From the NCBI GenBank assembly GCA_021802045.1, contig JAKABB010000012.1, positions 1 through 46,255 of the forward strand: a stretch of 46,255 bases of DNA. Reading direction: 5' to 3'. Within the stretch, counting starts at the first letter, position 1. Each line of letters starts with the position of its first letter. Of the stretch, positions 24,566 to 32,132 are shown one piece after another. A model generated the notes under the pieces. That model was given only the letters and a program-made list of their open reading frames with translations. It searched no databases and was not told where the DNA came from. Made by a program: the position numbers and the translations under genes. Source of the stretch: a bacterium. GTDB taxonomy: Bacteria > Chloroflexota > Dormibacteria > Aeolococcales > Bog-877.

Positions 24566-25427
24566 GGACACCACTCGGTCAGCCTCCCGGAGCGCCCGCT
24601 CCCGACCACGCTCGTTCAGGCCCAATACCCGTACGTTAGGGCGGTGAAAGGATCCTGATGGCGGTCGGGGTCCGCAGGGTGGGCCGGGGCCGCAGTTCCT
24701 TGAGGATCTCCTGGGTGGCAGGGAGGATCCCCGCGGCCGGGCTGACCTGGTCGCCCACGGAGCGGCGAATGTTGCGGTGGGCGGCGCCCAACCCTCGGGG
24801 GTTGGGCCGGTTGGCGTCTCCCTGGAGACGGTCTCGGCCACGCGGTCAGACCCCGACGGCGTCGGCTGGCTCCTCACTCGATTGGGCGCTGCCGCCTCGA
24901 CGTTGCCACCGGGTCATCCCACCATTCAGCGATCGGGCCCGGACACCGTGGCGGCGCAGCAAGCGCGCGGCGCCGGGCGACAGCACGCAGTAGGGGCCTT
25001 GGCAGTAGGCGACGACCTCCACCCCGCGGGGAGTCCTTTCGACCCGCTGCTCCAGCTCCGCGGCCGGCGCCCCGCACGCGATGGCCAGCCTGCGCAACCT
25101 GGCGATCGGGGCGCTGCGCCTGGCGGGCGAGGCGAACATCACCAAGGGCTTGCGCTGGACCAGTCGCGACCCAGCCCGCGCGGTCCCCCTGCTGGGGCTG
25201 TAGCCGACCACCGCCGCCCCCCCCGCAGGCGGGCCCGTCTCCGCAGGGCCAGCGCACTTCGTCCGCAACTCGCCCTCGGCGACCGCTGCCGCCGTCCCAC
25301 GCCCGCGTCGCAGCTTCTGCGCCCGACTTCCAGCCGACCGCCCGCCTTCTCCTCGTCCCACCCACCCCAGCCAGCTCCCTCGACCTCCCTGACTTTGCCG
25401 ATGACCGCGATGAGGGAATGTGACCCA
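24566..25427. other. Gene-poor stretch between TA pair and TetR operon
   Basis: About 860 nt with no intact gene. It holds the rhodanese fragment listed separately. The remainder reads as Arg/Pro-rich filler in all frames. Its last 30 nt lead into the TetR promoter. Confidence 0.5.
24846..25180 (-). pseudogene. ArsR-rhodanese protein, C-terminal fragment
   Basis: The minus strand reads RLRRLAIACGAPAAELEQRV, then PRGVEVVAYCQGPYCVLSPG (the rhodanese active-site Cys loop), AARLLRRHGVRARSLNGGMT and RWQRRG. This is the end of a rhodanese domain of the type fused behind an ArsR winged helix; weakly, the segment before it looks like the ArsR wing. The frame is continuous to the stop at 24846, but upstream it passes antisense through the TetR gene, so the N-terminus is lost. 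Confidence 0.6.
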
Positions 25428-25457
25428 TTGCAAACCGGCCGGTTGGTATTGTATTGT
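25428..25457 (+). promoter_or_regulatory. TetR promoter/operator, leaderless-type
   Basis: TTGCAA (25428-25433) and TATTGT (25452-25457) are 18 nt apart, and TATTGT lies 6 nt before ATG 25464. The perfect 12-bp palindrome AACCGGCCGGTT (25433-25444) sits between -35 and -10, an ideal place for repression by the TetR protein it precedes. Confidence 0.72.
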
Positions 25458-25463
25458 GCCAGC

Positions 25464-26123
25464 ATGTCGGTTCCGCCCCGCCCTTACCGTCAGGCTCGGG
25501 CGGAGATCACCCGAACGCGGCTGATCGATACCGCCGCCATCGCTTTCGCCAAGCATGGCTTGGACGGCGTCTCGTTCAGCGATCTTGTCAAGGCAAGCGG
25601 ACTCAGCAAGGGCGCCTTCTACTTCCACTTCCCCTCCAAGGAGGACCTTGCCTTGACCGTCTTCCGCACTAAGCAGGAGGAACTGGTGGGGCGCCTGCTC
25701 GCAGACCCGACACCCGAGACGGCCGCCGATCGTCTGGTGGTGCTTTTCCGCCGGCGGGCCCAGCTGCTGCGCGAAGAACCCGGCCTGGGCTGCGTAACCC
25801 GGCTGGGTTCGGAGCTCAACGTCCGCTCCAGCCCGGGCTCGACCTACGCCGGTTTCCTGGACCTGGCCCTGGAGGGGATAGCCGGGATAGTCAGAGAGGG
25901 CCAGGCCAGCGGCGAGTTCCGGGCGGACCTGGACCCCGACGCGATGGCGCGGGTCATCTTCGCCTCGGTCGTGGGCATGGACACCCTGTCGCTTCTCTTC
26001 TCCGGCGGCGAGGACCTGGAGGAGCGAAGCGAGGAGCTTCTCCGGGTGATCCAAGCCGCCCTGCTCGATGGCAGCCGGACGCGGGTGTCGAGCCGGGAAA
26101 GCAAGAAAGGAGGATCGTCATGA
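25464..26123 (+). CDS. TetR-family transcriptional regulator
   Basis: A 219-residue protein. The HTH is ITRTRLIDTAAIAFAKHGLD, FSDLVKASGLSKGAFYFHFP, SKEDLALTVF. The C-terminal half is a helical ligand domain (LLREEPGLGCVTRLGSELNV, EGIAGIVREGQASGEFRADL). The frame is open far upstream, but ATG 25464 follows TATTGT by 6 nt and the HTH starts about 16 residues later. It overlaps the next gene by 4 nt (ATGA) and most likely represses the three-gene operon through AACCGGCCGGTT. Confidence 0.93.
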   Translation: MSVPPRPYRQARAEITRTRLIDTAAIAFAKHGLDGVSFSDLVKASGLSKGAFYFHFPSKEDLALTVFRTKQEELVGRLLADPTPETAADRLVVLFRRRAQLLREEPGLGCVTRLGSELNVRSSPGSTYAGFLDLALEGIAGIVREGQASGEFRADLDPDAMARVIFASVVGMDTLSLLFSGGEDLEERSEELLRVIQAALLDGSRTRVSSRESKKGGSS

Positions 26124-26638
26124 CGACCGCAACCGGAGTCGAGCTTCGCCAAACCCTCGCTCGCCGCCCACCCTGGCTGCCTCGCACCCTCAATCGGTTG
26201 ACCGCACCGCGTAGCGCGCCTGACCGGGTGCTGCGTGCTCATCGGTGGCTCTATGAACACAGTGACGGTCGGATCGGTCAGCTGATGATCGGCGCCCCCA
26301 CGCTGCTGCTCTGGACCACCGGGCGCCGCACCGGCATCCGGCGATGTTCGGCCGTTAGCTACGCGGTGGACCGCGACGGCCTCATCATCGCCGCCTCCAA
26401 CAGCGGAGCCGACCACCCTCCGGCGTGGTTCCACAACCTAAGGTCCAACTCAGCGGTCCACTTCCAGATCGGCCGTCACCACCTCTCTGGCACGGCCGCT
26501 GTCGTCGAGTCTACCGATCCCGACTACAAGCGGCTCTGGGGGCTGATGAACACGACCAACAACCGGCGCTACGACGCGTACCAGACCCTGACATCGCGCC
26601 CCATCGCGCTGGTCGCGATCTCGATCGAGGAGGCTTGA
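26120..26638 (+). CDS. DDN-like (F420-dependent type) nitroreductase-family protein
   Basis: A 172-residue split-barrel protein. LLLWTTGRRTGIRRCSAVSY, LIIAASNSGADHPPAWFHNL and RSNSAVHFQIGRHHLSGTAA match the deazaflavin-dependent nitroreductase family (T-x-G-R-x-T-G-x-x-R, G-x-x-x-x-P-x-W-x-x-N-L). Members use reduced coenzyme F420 to reduce quinones or nitro/unsaturated compounds. The start overlaps the TetR stop (ATGA), so it is controlled by that regulator. A detoxification role is inferred. The presence of F420 in the host is implied but no cofactor gene is in the window. Confidence 0.88.
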   Translation: MTTATGVELRQTLARRPPWLPRTLNRLTAPRSAPDRVLRAHRWLYEHSDGRIGQLMIGAPTLLLWTTGRRTGIRRCSAVSYAVDRDGLIIAASNSGADHPPAWFHNLRSNSAVHFQIGRHHLSGTAAVVESTDPDYKRLWGLMNTTNNRRYDAYQTLTSRPIALVAISIEEA

Positions 26639-26639
26639 T

Positions 26640-27215
26640 ATGTACCAGCTCCTTCTGGCCGTGCACGTCGGAGCGGCGACCCTCTGGGTGGGTGCCGCCT
26701 GCATGCAGGTCCTGCTCGGCCTCCGCGTCGTCCGCGCCGGCGATCCCGCACGCACGCTGGCCTTCGCCCGCGACGGCCACTGGACTGGTCTGCACGTCTA
26801 TCTGCCCACCAACCTGCTCGTTCTCGCCTCCGGTCTTCTCCTCGTCTATTCCGGGGGCTGGAGCCTGACCACCCTCTGGATCGACATCGGGCTCGCCGGC
26901 TTCGTGATCAGCATCGCCACCGGGGCGGCGGCGCTGAAGCCCGGCTGGGACAGGGCCGCCCAGCTCAGCGAGCAGGACGCCGACCCACTGCAGCAACTGG
27001 TCCGCCGTCTGGTGTTCGTGACCCACGTCGACCTGGGGGTGCTGACCGGCGTGATGTACCTGATGATCGTCAAGCCCACTCTCCGCGACCCCGTCGGCCT
27101 CGTCCTGGGCGCGGCGGCCGTCTTCATCGTGCTCCTGCTGTCCAGGCGAGTCCTCGTCCCCAGGCCTCTCCCCGCCGACGACGTGCAGAGGGCGCCGGTC
27201 GCGCCCCGAGCCTGA
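26640..27215 (+). CDS. DUF2269-like integral membrane protein
   Basis: A 191-residue protein with about five hydrophobic helices: LLLAVHVGAATLWVGAACMQ near the start, TNLLVLASGLLLVYSGGW, LWIDIGLAGFVISIATGAAA, a helix after VTHVDLGVLTGVMYLMIV, and GLVLGAAAVFIVLLLSRRV. The H-V-x-x-x-x-x-W-V-G motif in helix 1 is that of DUF2269-type proteins. It is the last gene of the TetR operon, starting 1 nt after the nitroreductase stop. Function is unknown; it may be a membrane partner of that enzyme. Confidence 0.8.
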   Translation: MYQLLLAVHVGAATLWVGAACMQVLLGLRVVRAGDPARTLAFARDGHWTGLHVYLPTNLLVLASGLLLVYSGGWSLTTLWIDIGLAGFVISIATGAAALKPGWDRAAQLSEQDADPLQQLVRRLVFVTHVDLGVLTGVMYLMIVKPTLRDPVGLVLGAAAVFIVLLLSRRVLVPRPLPADDVQRAPVAPRA

Positions 27216-27285
27216 TGCCGTGCGTGTTATGGCGGCAATCACGATCATTCCTCCAGCCGTGGGTGCCTGAGCAGGGAGGTCGGCG

Positions 27286-27987
27286 GTGGAACGGGCGGGA
27301 ACTCGGGTTGCGCCGACCATGGGTTCGGCCGCCCTCGCGGGTGCGATCCGCAACGGGGAGGTGACGGCGCGGTCGGCGCTCGAGGCGTGCATCCAGCGGA
27401 TCGAGGAGGTCGACCCTCTCATCAACGCCGTTGTCCAGCGCCGGTTCGATCTCGCCCGCGCCGAGGCCGATCGCGCCGACGCTGAGCTGGCAGCCGATCG
27501 CGCGATCGGCCCGTTCCGCGGAGTCCCCATCACCATCAAGGACCAGTACCGCGTCGGCGGGCTGGCGACGACGCTCGGCCCCGTCCAGCGAAAGGGCACC
27601 GTCGAGGATTCGGATGGGCCGGTGGTCGCCCGGCTGCACCGGGCGGGCGCGATCGTCCTCGGGAAGACCAATGTCTCTCAGATGCTGCTCCAGAACGATG
27701 CCGATGACCCTGCCTTCGGCCGCACCAGCAACCTCTGGGACCTGAGTCGCACCCCCGGCGGTAGCTCCGGCGGGGAGGCCGCGGTCATCGCCTACGGTGG
27801 CAGCAGCCTCGGCCTCGGAGGTGATTTCGGTGGCGGTCACGGCCGCGGACGGCACGCGGCCCGACTGCTGGCGGTACCTGGTGGAGATCCAGGGACCGGA
27901 CCGGCCGGCGACCGAGGTCGGATACCGCTGACGGCGACCGGCCCCCGACCGCGGGGCCCCGCCGCCAGCGGGAGGGGATCGGCATGA
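27286..27987 (+). pseudogene. Amidase-signature enzyme, truncated
   Basis: From GTG 27286, after a GGGAGG ribosome site, the protein follows amidases: SAALAGAIRNGEVTARSALE, FRGVPITIKDQYRV (catalytic-type K85), GAIVLGKTNVSQML and SRTPGGSSGGEAAVIAYGGS (cis-Ser region). Where the nucleophile Ser should follow (G-S-D-I-G-G-S) it reads LGGDFGGGHGRG, and the next 50 residues are low-complexity. About 280 C-terminal residues are missing. In an overlapping frame 27820-27931 reads DGTRPDCWRYLVEIQGPD and ends at a stop, apparently the tail of a different, unrecognised gene. A deletion has probably fused two genes. Confidence 0.78.
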
Positions 27988-28111
27988 CCGCCGTTCACCG
28001 GACCGGCTCCCGTGCTTCAGGGCGCTTCCCGATCGAGCCTGGCGCGTGCCGTCGGCCAACTCGCTCACGCCCTGCGCGAGGGTGGCCATCGAGATAGAGA
28101 CGGGACCCCGG

Positions 28112-28321
28112 TCAGTGGCGCCGCCGCTCCAGGGCCAGGGCCAGGGTGGGGCAGGCGGCGACGGCGCGGCGGGCGTGCTCCAGCACCTCGGGCGGAATCG
28201 GGTCGGGGGCGATGAGCGGGTAGCCCCAGTCGTCGAGCCGGATGCGCTCGGGCAGCAGCTCCGCGCACAGGCCGTGCCCCTCGCAGGCGATGGGGTTGAT
28301 GCGCAGATGGACCTCACGCAC
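28112..28321 (-). CDS. Small ferredoxin, three-cysteine type
   Basis: A 69-residue ferredoxin: C-E-G-H-G-L-C near residues 12-18, then the acidic segment LLPERIRLDDWGYPLI and AACPTLALAL. Three cysteines (C-x5-C ... C-P) with His/Gly at the missing position suggest a [3Fe-4S], or possibly labile [4Fe-4S], cluster, as in electron donors to monooxygenases. GTG 28321 overlaps the NuoF-like stop by 8 nt. As last gene of the redox operon it probably passes electrons to or from the NuoF-like flavoprotein in the cytoplasm. Confidence 0.88.
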   Translation of the reverse strand: MREVHLRINPIACEGHGLCAELLPERIRLDDWGYPLIAPDPIPPEVLEHARRAVAACPTLALALERRRH

Positions 28322-29624
28322 CGGCGGCGGCTCCGGCCCCGGTCGCGACCGGGGCGTCGCTGGCGGCGGAGCAGGCCCCGGCCTGGTGCAGCCGGACCTC
28401 CTCCGCGAAGGTCCGCAGGCCGCTGCGCACCATCCCCACGGCGCCGTCGGGGTGGTGGCAAGCGCCGCGGCCCTCGACCTCCCGGCCCCACCGCGACAGC
28501 CGCTCCAGGTCCACTCGCCCGGCGCGCCGGGCCAGCCGATCGAGCTCGCCCGCGATGGCCGCCAGGCCGTGCACGCAGGGGCCGCACTGCCCCGCGGTCT
28601 GGTCGGCGAGGTAGGACGCCAGCCGCGCCGTCGCCACCAGGCCGCACGAGCCAACGCCCAGGGCCATCAGGACGCCGGCGCCCAGGGAGGCTCCCGCCGG
28701 GCGCAGGCCCTCCGCGCAGAGGCGCAGTTCCATCGCCTCGCCGGACGGCAGCCAGGTTCCAAAGTAGCCGCCGAGCAGGAGCGCCTGCAACGGCTCGGTG
28801 GCACCCCGGGCGGCCTGGAGGACCTCCCGAACCGTCATCCCCCGGCTGATCTCGTAGACGCCGGGCCGGCCCACCGGCCCGGAGATGGTGACCAGGCTGG
28901 ACCCGGGGTCCCCAGGGGTCCCCAGGGTGCGGAACCAGTCCGCCCCGTGGCGGGCGATGAGCGCGATGTGGGCCAGGGTCTCGACGTTGTCGACCAGGGT
29001 CGGGCGGTGGTCCACCCCGCGCTCGGAGACGTGGGGCGGGCGCATGGTCGGGGTGGCGACGCCGCTGTTGATCCAGTGCACCAGGGCGCTGGCCTCACCG
29101 GTCACGAAGCGCTCCGGCGGGACCGCCACTCGGAAGCGGACGCGGTCCATCCGCCGCGCCTCCCGCTCGGCCACCGCGGCGGCGACCGCCGGCGCCGCCG
29201 CCGGGTGCACGGCGAGGATGGCGTCCGGGGCCCCCACCGCCCGCGCCGCCAGGGCGGCGCCGTCCAGCACCAGGTGGGGCACGGCGGTGAGCAGCCGGCG
29301 GTCCTTGGCGCTGGCCGGCTCGCCCTCGGTGCCGTTGCCGACCACCACCGCCGGCCCCCGCCGGGCGGCCACGCCGGCCAGCTTGCGGAAGGTGGGGAAG
29401 GCGGCGCCGCCGCGGCCGCAGAGCCCGGATCGCTCCAGGACCTCGATCAGCGCCGGCCCCCGGCGCCCCCGGGCCGGGAGGGGGCCGTGCCGGGACAGGT
29501 GCGCCAGCAGGTCCATCGGGGGACCGCCGCCGGCGACCCCCGCCAGGAGGCGGGGCAGCCCCACCGGGGGTTCGGCCGCCGCCGGGGGCGACCCGGCGCC
29601 GGTCGGGGTGGGCGTGGGGGTCAC
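28314..29624 (-). CDS. NuoF-like flavo-iron-sulfur electron-transfer protein
   Basis: A 436-residue cytoplasmic protein. SGLCGRGGAAFPTFRKLAG is the glycine-rich FMN/NADH loop. VVGNGTEGEPASAKDRRLL replaces the usual N-A-D-E-G-D-P and looks partly RnfC-like. GYFGTWLPSG, within an SLBB-like part, and QTAGQCGPCVHGL with GACHHPDGAVGMV form the FeS-binding end. It belongs to the NuoF/HoxF/RnfC group but lacks NuoE and NuoG neighbours. GTG 29624 overlaps the cytochrome gene as GTGA. It likely joins a pyridine nucleotide or the ferredoxin to the membrane protein; direction is not known. Confidence 0.88.
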   Translation of the reverse strand: MTPTPTPTGAGSPPAAAEPPVGLPRLLAGVAGGGPPMDLLAHLSRHGPLPARGRRGPALIEVLERSGLCGRGGAAFPTFRKLAGVAARRGPAVVVGNGTEGEPASAKDRRLLTAVPHLVLDGAALAARAVGAPDAILAVHPAAAPAVAAAVAEREARRMDRVRFRVAVPPERFVTGEASALVHWINSGVATPTMRPPHVSERGVDHRPTLVDNVETLAHIALIARHGADWFRTLGTPGDPGSSLVTISGPVGRPGVYEISRGMTVREVLQAARGATEPLQALLLGGYFGTWLPSGEAMELRLCAEGLRPAGASLGAGVLMALGVGSCGLVATARLASYLADQTAGQCGPCVHGLAAIAGELDRLARRAGRVDLERLSRWGREVEGRGACHHPDGAVGMVRSGLRTFAEEVRLHQAGACSAASDAPVATGAGAAAGA

Positions 29625-30742
29625 CCGCCGCCGGAGGGCTGGGCGGTCGAGGCCGGCGGGGGCACCATTCCCTGGGCCGTGCCGCGCACGGCGGCGCTGC
29701 CCTGGTCGATCCGGACCCGCACCAGCAGCTCCAGCCGGGCCCCCCGGGACGAGGCCAGGCTGACCAGCAGGCCGCCGGTGGGGGTGGAGAGCAGGTGGCC
29801 CCGGTAGAGCGTGGGCTGGGCGGTCGGCCCCGCGCTGGCCTGGCTGGCCACCACCGACAGCACGCCCCCCGACCCCAGCCGCCCGTCCATGAGGATGGTC
29901 ACGACCCCGGTGGCGCCGTGGGACAGGACCAGGTCCAGGCGCAGCGCCACCAGCCCCTGGGCCGACGGCGCGCTCATGAGGCTGCGGCCGGTCACCACCG
30001 CGCGGAACGGGGGGGCGGGCAGCCCGCCGGGCGCCGCGGTCGCGGTTCCCCCCGGTGAGGGCAGCGTCGCGAAGAGGGTGGACGGGGTCCCGGCCCGGGC
30101 GGCCCAGCCGGGCTGGAGCGGTCCCCCCCCGGCCCAGACCGCCCCCGCCAGCAGGAGCGCCGCCGCCAGCGCCCCCGCCCCCAGCACCAGACCCGGTCGC
30201 CGCCGCCACTCCACCGCCAGGCGCAGGGCCACGGCCACGGCCACCGCCGCCAGGCTGAGGAGGGCGACCAGCTGGAACAGTCCCACCCGCGCGTCGGATC
30301 CGGTCCCCAGGCTGTGGACCAAGGTCAGCGGCCAGGCGGCGTAGGCCAGCCAGTGGACGGCCCGCCAGCTGCGGTAGCCGAGGTGGACCCGGATCAGGCT
30401 GGTGAGGACGACGGCGACCAGGATGTCGGCGGCCAGCGTCCCCAGCCCGAGCCAGACCGGCCGGTAGGGGCTGCCGAACGGCACCACCGCCGCCGCCCAG
30501 CCCACGGGGGCGAATGGGTCCAGCTCGGTGGTGACGATGTGGAGGAGGCCGAAGACCACCACCAGCAGGGCCAGGTTGCGGTGCAGCCCCTGGGTCAGGA
30601 ACCGCGGCCGCCGCTGGGACTCCCAGCCCACGGTGGCCAGGACGCCCAGGACCACGGTGGCGGTGACCAGGGCCAGGGCCACCACCCCGGTGCCCCGGGT
30701 GAGGTACCAAAGGCTGCTGGGCCCGATCAGCTGGACCCTCAC
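29621..30742 (-). CDS. Ferric-reductase-like membrane cytochrome b with extracytoplasmic domain
   Basis: A 373-residue protein. About six helices fill residues 12-200. H54 and H68 in one helix (HRNLALLVVVFGLLH) face H130 and H143 (VHWLAYAAWPLTLVH), the two-heme pattern of ferric-reductase/NADPH-oxidase-type domains; H120 is extra. After the last helix (LGAGALAAALLLAGAVWAGG) a Pro/Ala linker leads to a beta-rich outer domain of about 130 residues. No FAD/NAD domain is fused, so electrons must come from the neighbouring NuoF-like protein. It overlaps the genes on both sides by 4 nt. Confidence 0.9.
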   Translation of the reverse strand: MRVQLIGPSSLWYLTRGTGVVALALVTATVVLGVLATVGWESQRRPRFLTQGLHRNLALLVVVFGLLHIVTTELDPFAPVGWAAAVVPFGSPYRPVWLGLGTLAADILVAVVLTSLIRVHLGYRSWRAVHWLAYAAWPLTLVHSLGTGSDARVGLFQLVALLSLAAVAVAVALRLAVEWRRRPGLVLGAGALAAALLLAGAVWAGGGPLQPGWAARAGTPSTLFATLPSPGGTATAAPGGLPAPPFRAVVTGRSLMSAPSAQGLVALRLDLVLSHGATGVVTILMDGRLGSGGVLSVVASQASAGPTAQPTLYRGHLLSTPTGGLLVSLASSRGARLELLVRVRIDQGSAAVRGTAQGMVPPPASTAQPSGGG

Positions 30743-31689
30743 CGGCCCGCGGCCTCCGGGGCGCCGGCCCGGTCCGCGGGCCAGCCCGCGAGGGCGACCA
30801 CCTGGCCCGCGGTGTCGACCAGGCGCGCGGGGAGCCGGCGCTCGCGGAGCCAGGCCGGCGCCGCCGCCCCCAGGACCAGGGCCGCCGTGGCGGCGGTGTT
30901 GGCGTCGACGCAGGAGGCCGCGGCCACGGTCACGGTCCGCCAGGGGCCCCGGGCGGGCGTGCCGGCCGCCGGGTCCACGATGTGGTGGGCCTCGCCGGGG
31001 CCGCGCCGCCAGCGCCGCACCGTGGTCGAGGAGGTGGCCAGGCCGCCGCCGGCGATGACCACCGTCGGGTCGTCGGACCGGGGCCGGGCGTGGTCGTCGC
31101 TGACCTGGACCGGCCCGCCGCCGGGGGGCGCGGGGCCGGCGGTGGCGATGTCCCCGCCCAGGCTGACCAGGACGCCCGCGCCGGTGGCGGCGTGGGCGGC
31201 GGCCGCGGCCTGGTCCGCGCAGAGCGCCTTGGCGGTGGCGCCCAGGTCCAGCTCCACCCCGGCCGGGAGCGTCACCGTGCGCCGGGCGGGGTCCAGGCCC
31301 ACCGCCCGCCAGCCCGGCACCGGACCGACCCGCAGCACCGGCGCCGGCCCGCGGTCGGCCAGCTGGGCGAAGTCGCGGTCATAGCCGAGGAGCCGCAGGG
31401 CCGTGCCCACGGTGGGGTCGACCAGCCCGTCCGTCAGGCGGGCCGCGCGCAGGGCCGCCGCCAGGGCCTGGCAGAGCACCGCGCTCACCGGCACCGCCCC
31501 GGCGCCCGGGCGCAGGGCCCCCAGCTCCGAGTCGGGCCGGAAGCGGCTGCAGGCCCGGTCGATCCGGTCCACCGCCTCCGCCACCACGGCCCGGGCCGCC
31601 CCCAGGTCGGCGCTGGCGGCGGTGACCACCCAGGCCGTCGTCCCCAGCGCCGGCCAGGTGGCGACGGCCAGTGGTGGTCGGTCGCTCAC
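30739..31689 (-). CDS. apbE: FAD:protein FMN transferase (ApbE family)
   Basis: A 316-residue protein attaching FMN to a Ser/Thr of a partner. Motifs: CSRFRPDSELGALRP (FAD-binding loop), VELDLGATAKALCADQA, VLVSLGGDIATAG, HHIVDPAAGTPA and the metal-binding ASCVDANTAATAALVLG. No signal peptide or lipobox is seen, unlike typical exported ApbE, so it may act inside or be held by the membrane partner. GTG 31689 overlaps the small membrane protein by 4 nt. Its presence predicts a covalently flavinylated protein in this operon; no classic FMN-binding domain is visible. Confidence 0.93.
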   Translation of the reverse strand: MSDRPPLAVATWPALGTTAWVVTAASADLGAARAVVAEAVDRIDRACSRFRPDSELGALRPGAGAVPVSAVLCQALAAALRAARLTDGLVDPTVGTALRLLGYDRDFAQLADRGPAPVLRVGPVPGWRAVGLDPARRTVTLPAGVELDLGATAKALCADQAAAAAHAATGAGVLVSLGGDIATAGPAPPGGGPVQVSDDHARPRSDDPTVVIAGGGLATSSTTVRRWRRGPGEAHHIVDPAAGTPARGPWRTVTVAAASCVDANTAATAALVLGAAAPAWLRERRLPARLVDTAGQVVALAGWPADRAGAPEAAGR

Positions 31690-31976
31690 GAGCCGCCCGA
31701 GACGGCCGGGGCGCTGGTGCTGGCGGGCGCCGGGGTGGGCACCAGGGCGGGGGGCTGGAGGGTGGTCGCGCCGTCGTCCGACGACCGGGCCGCGGTGGTC
31801 CCGGCCGTGGTCGGGCTGGGGCTGGGGGCGGTGGTGGTGGCGACATGCCCGGGGAAGGACTGGGCCAGCGCCGCGGCCAGCCCCACCACGCCGACGGCGG
31901 ACCCCACCGCCACCATCTTGGTGGTGCGGGAGAGCGCGCGCAGGTGGGCGTCGCGGGCGGCGGGCTGCGGGGCCAT
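31686..31976 (-). CDS. Small one-pass membrane protein with Thr/Pro-rich tail
   Basis: A 96-residue protein. One hydrophobic helix (MVAVGSAVGVVGLAAALAQS) lies at residues 21-40, preceded by a basic stretch. The tail is Pro/Ser/Thr/Ala-rich (TTTAPSPSPTTAGTTAARS, DDGATTLQPPALVPTPAPAS). It looks like the N-terminal anchor of actinobacterial FMN-binding membrane proteins with the folded domain missing. DDGATT loosely resembles the flavin-acceptor motif ending in G-A-T. ATG 31976 has AGGAGG 7 nt upstream. First gene of the apbE-cytochrome-NuoF run. Confidence 0.72.
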   Translation of the reverse strand: MAPQPAARDAHLRALSRTTKMVAVGSAVGVVGLAAALAQSFPGHVATTTAPSPSPTTAGTTAARSSDDGATTLQPPALVPTPAPASTSAPAVSGGS

Positions 31977-32039
31977 GGTCCGGTCCTCCTGGTGGGTGGG
32001 GGCCGGGCCTCCGGTCCGGGGGCCCGCTCCTCCACCATG

Positions 32040-32045
32040 ACCCTA
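32040..32045 (-). promoter_or_regulatory. Candidate -10 element TAGGGT for the redox operon
   Basis: On the minus strand TAGGGT lies 63 nt before ATG 31976, in the 156-nt gap behind the response-regulator gene. It would allow the structural genes to be transcribed apart from the regulator. Confidence 0.35.
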
Positions 32046-32132
32046 TCACCGCGTCGCCCGGACCCGAGATCAAGGCCGTGTCGCGGAACGGAGACGGTGC
32101 GGTTCGCCGGGGGCCGGGGGGCGCCGCCGCGG

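Noticed and set aside
30739..32073. ApbE gene starting as far up as 32073
   Set aside because: The extra 128 codons overlap the small membrane protein gene and are low-complexity; GTG 31689 with a GTGA overlap is the natural start.
31977..32132. A histidine kinase remnant between the regulator and the redox genes
   Set aside because: Checked all frames for H-box and N/G-box patterns; only filler is present in 156 nt.
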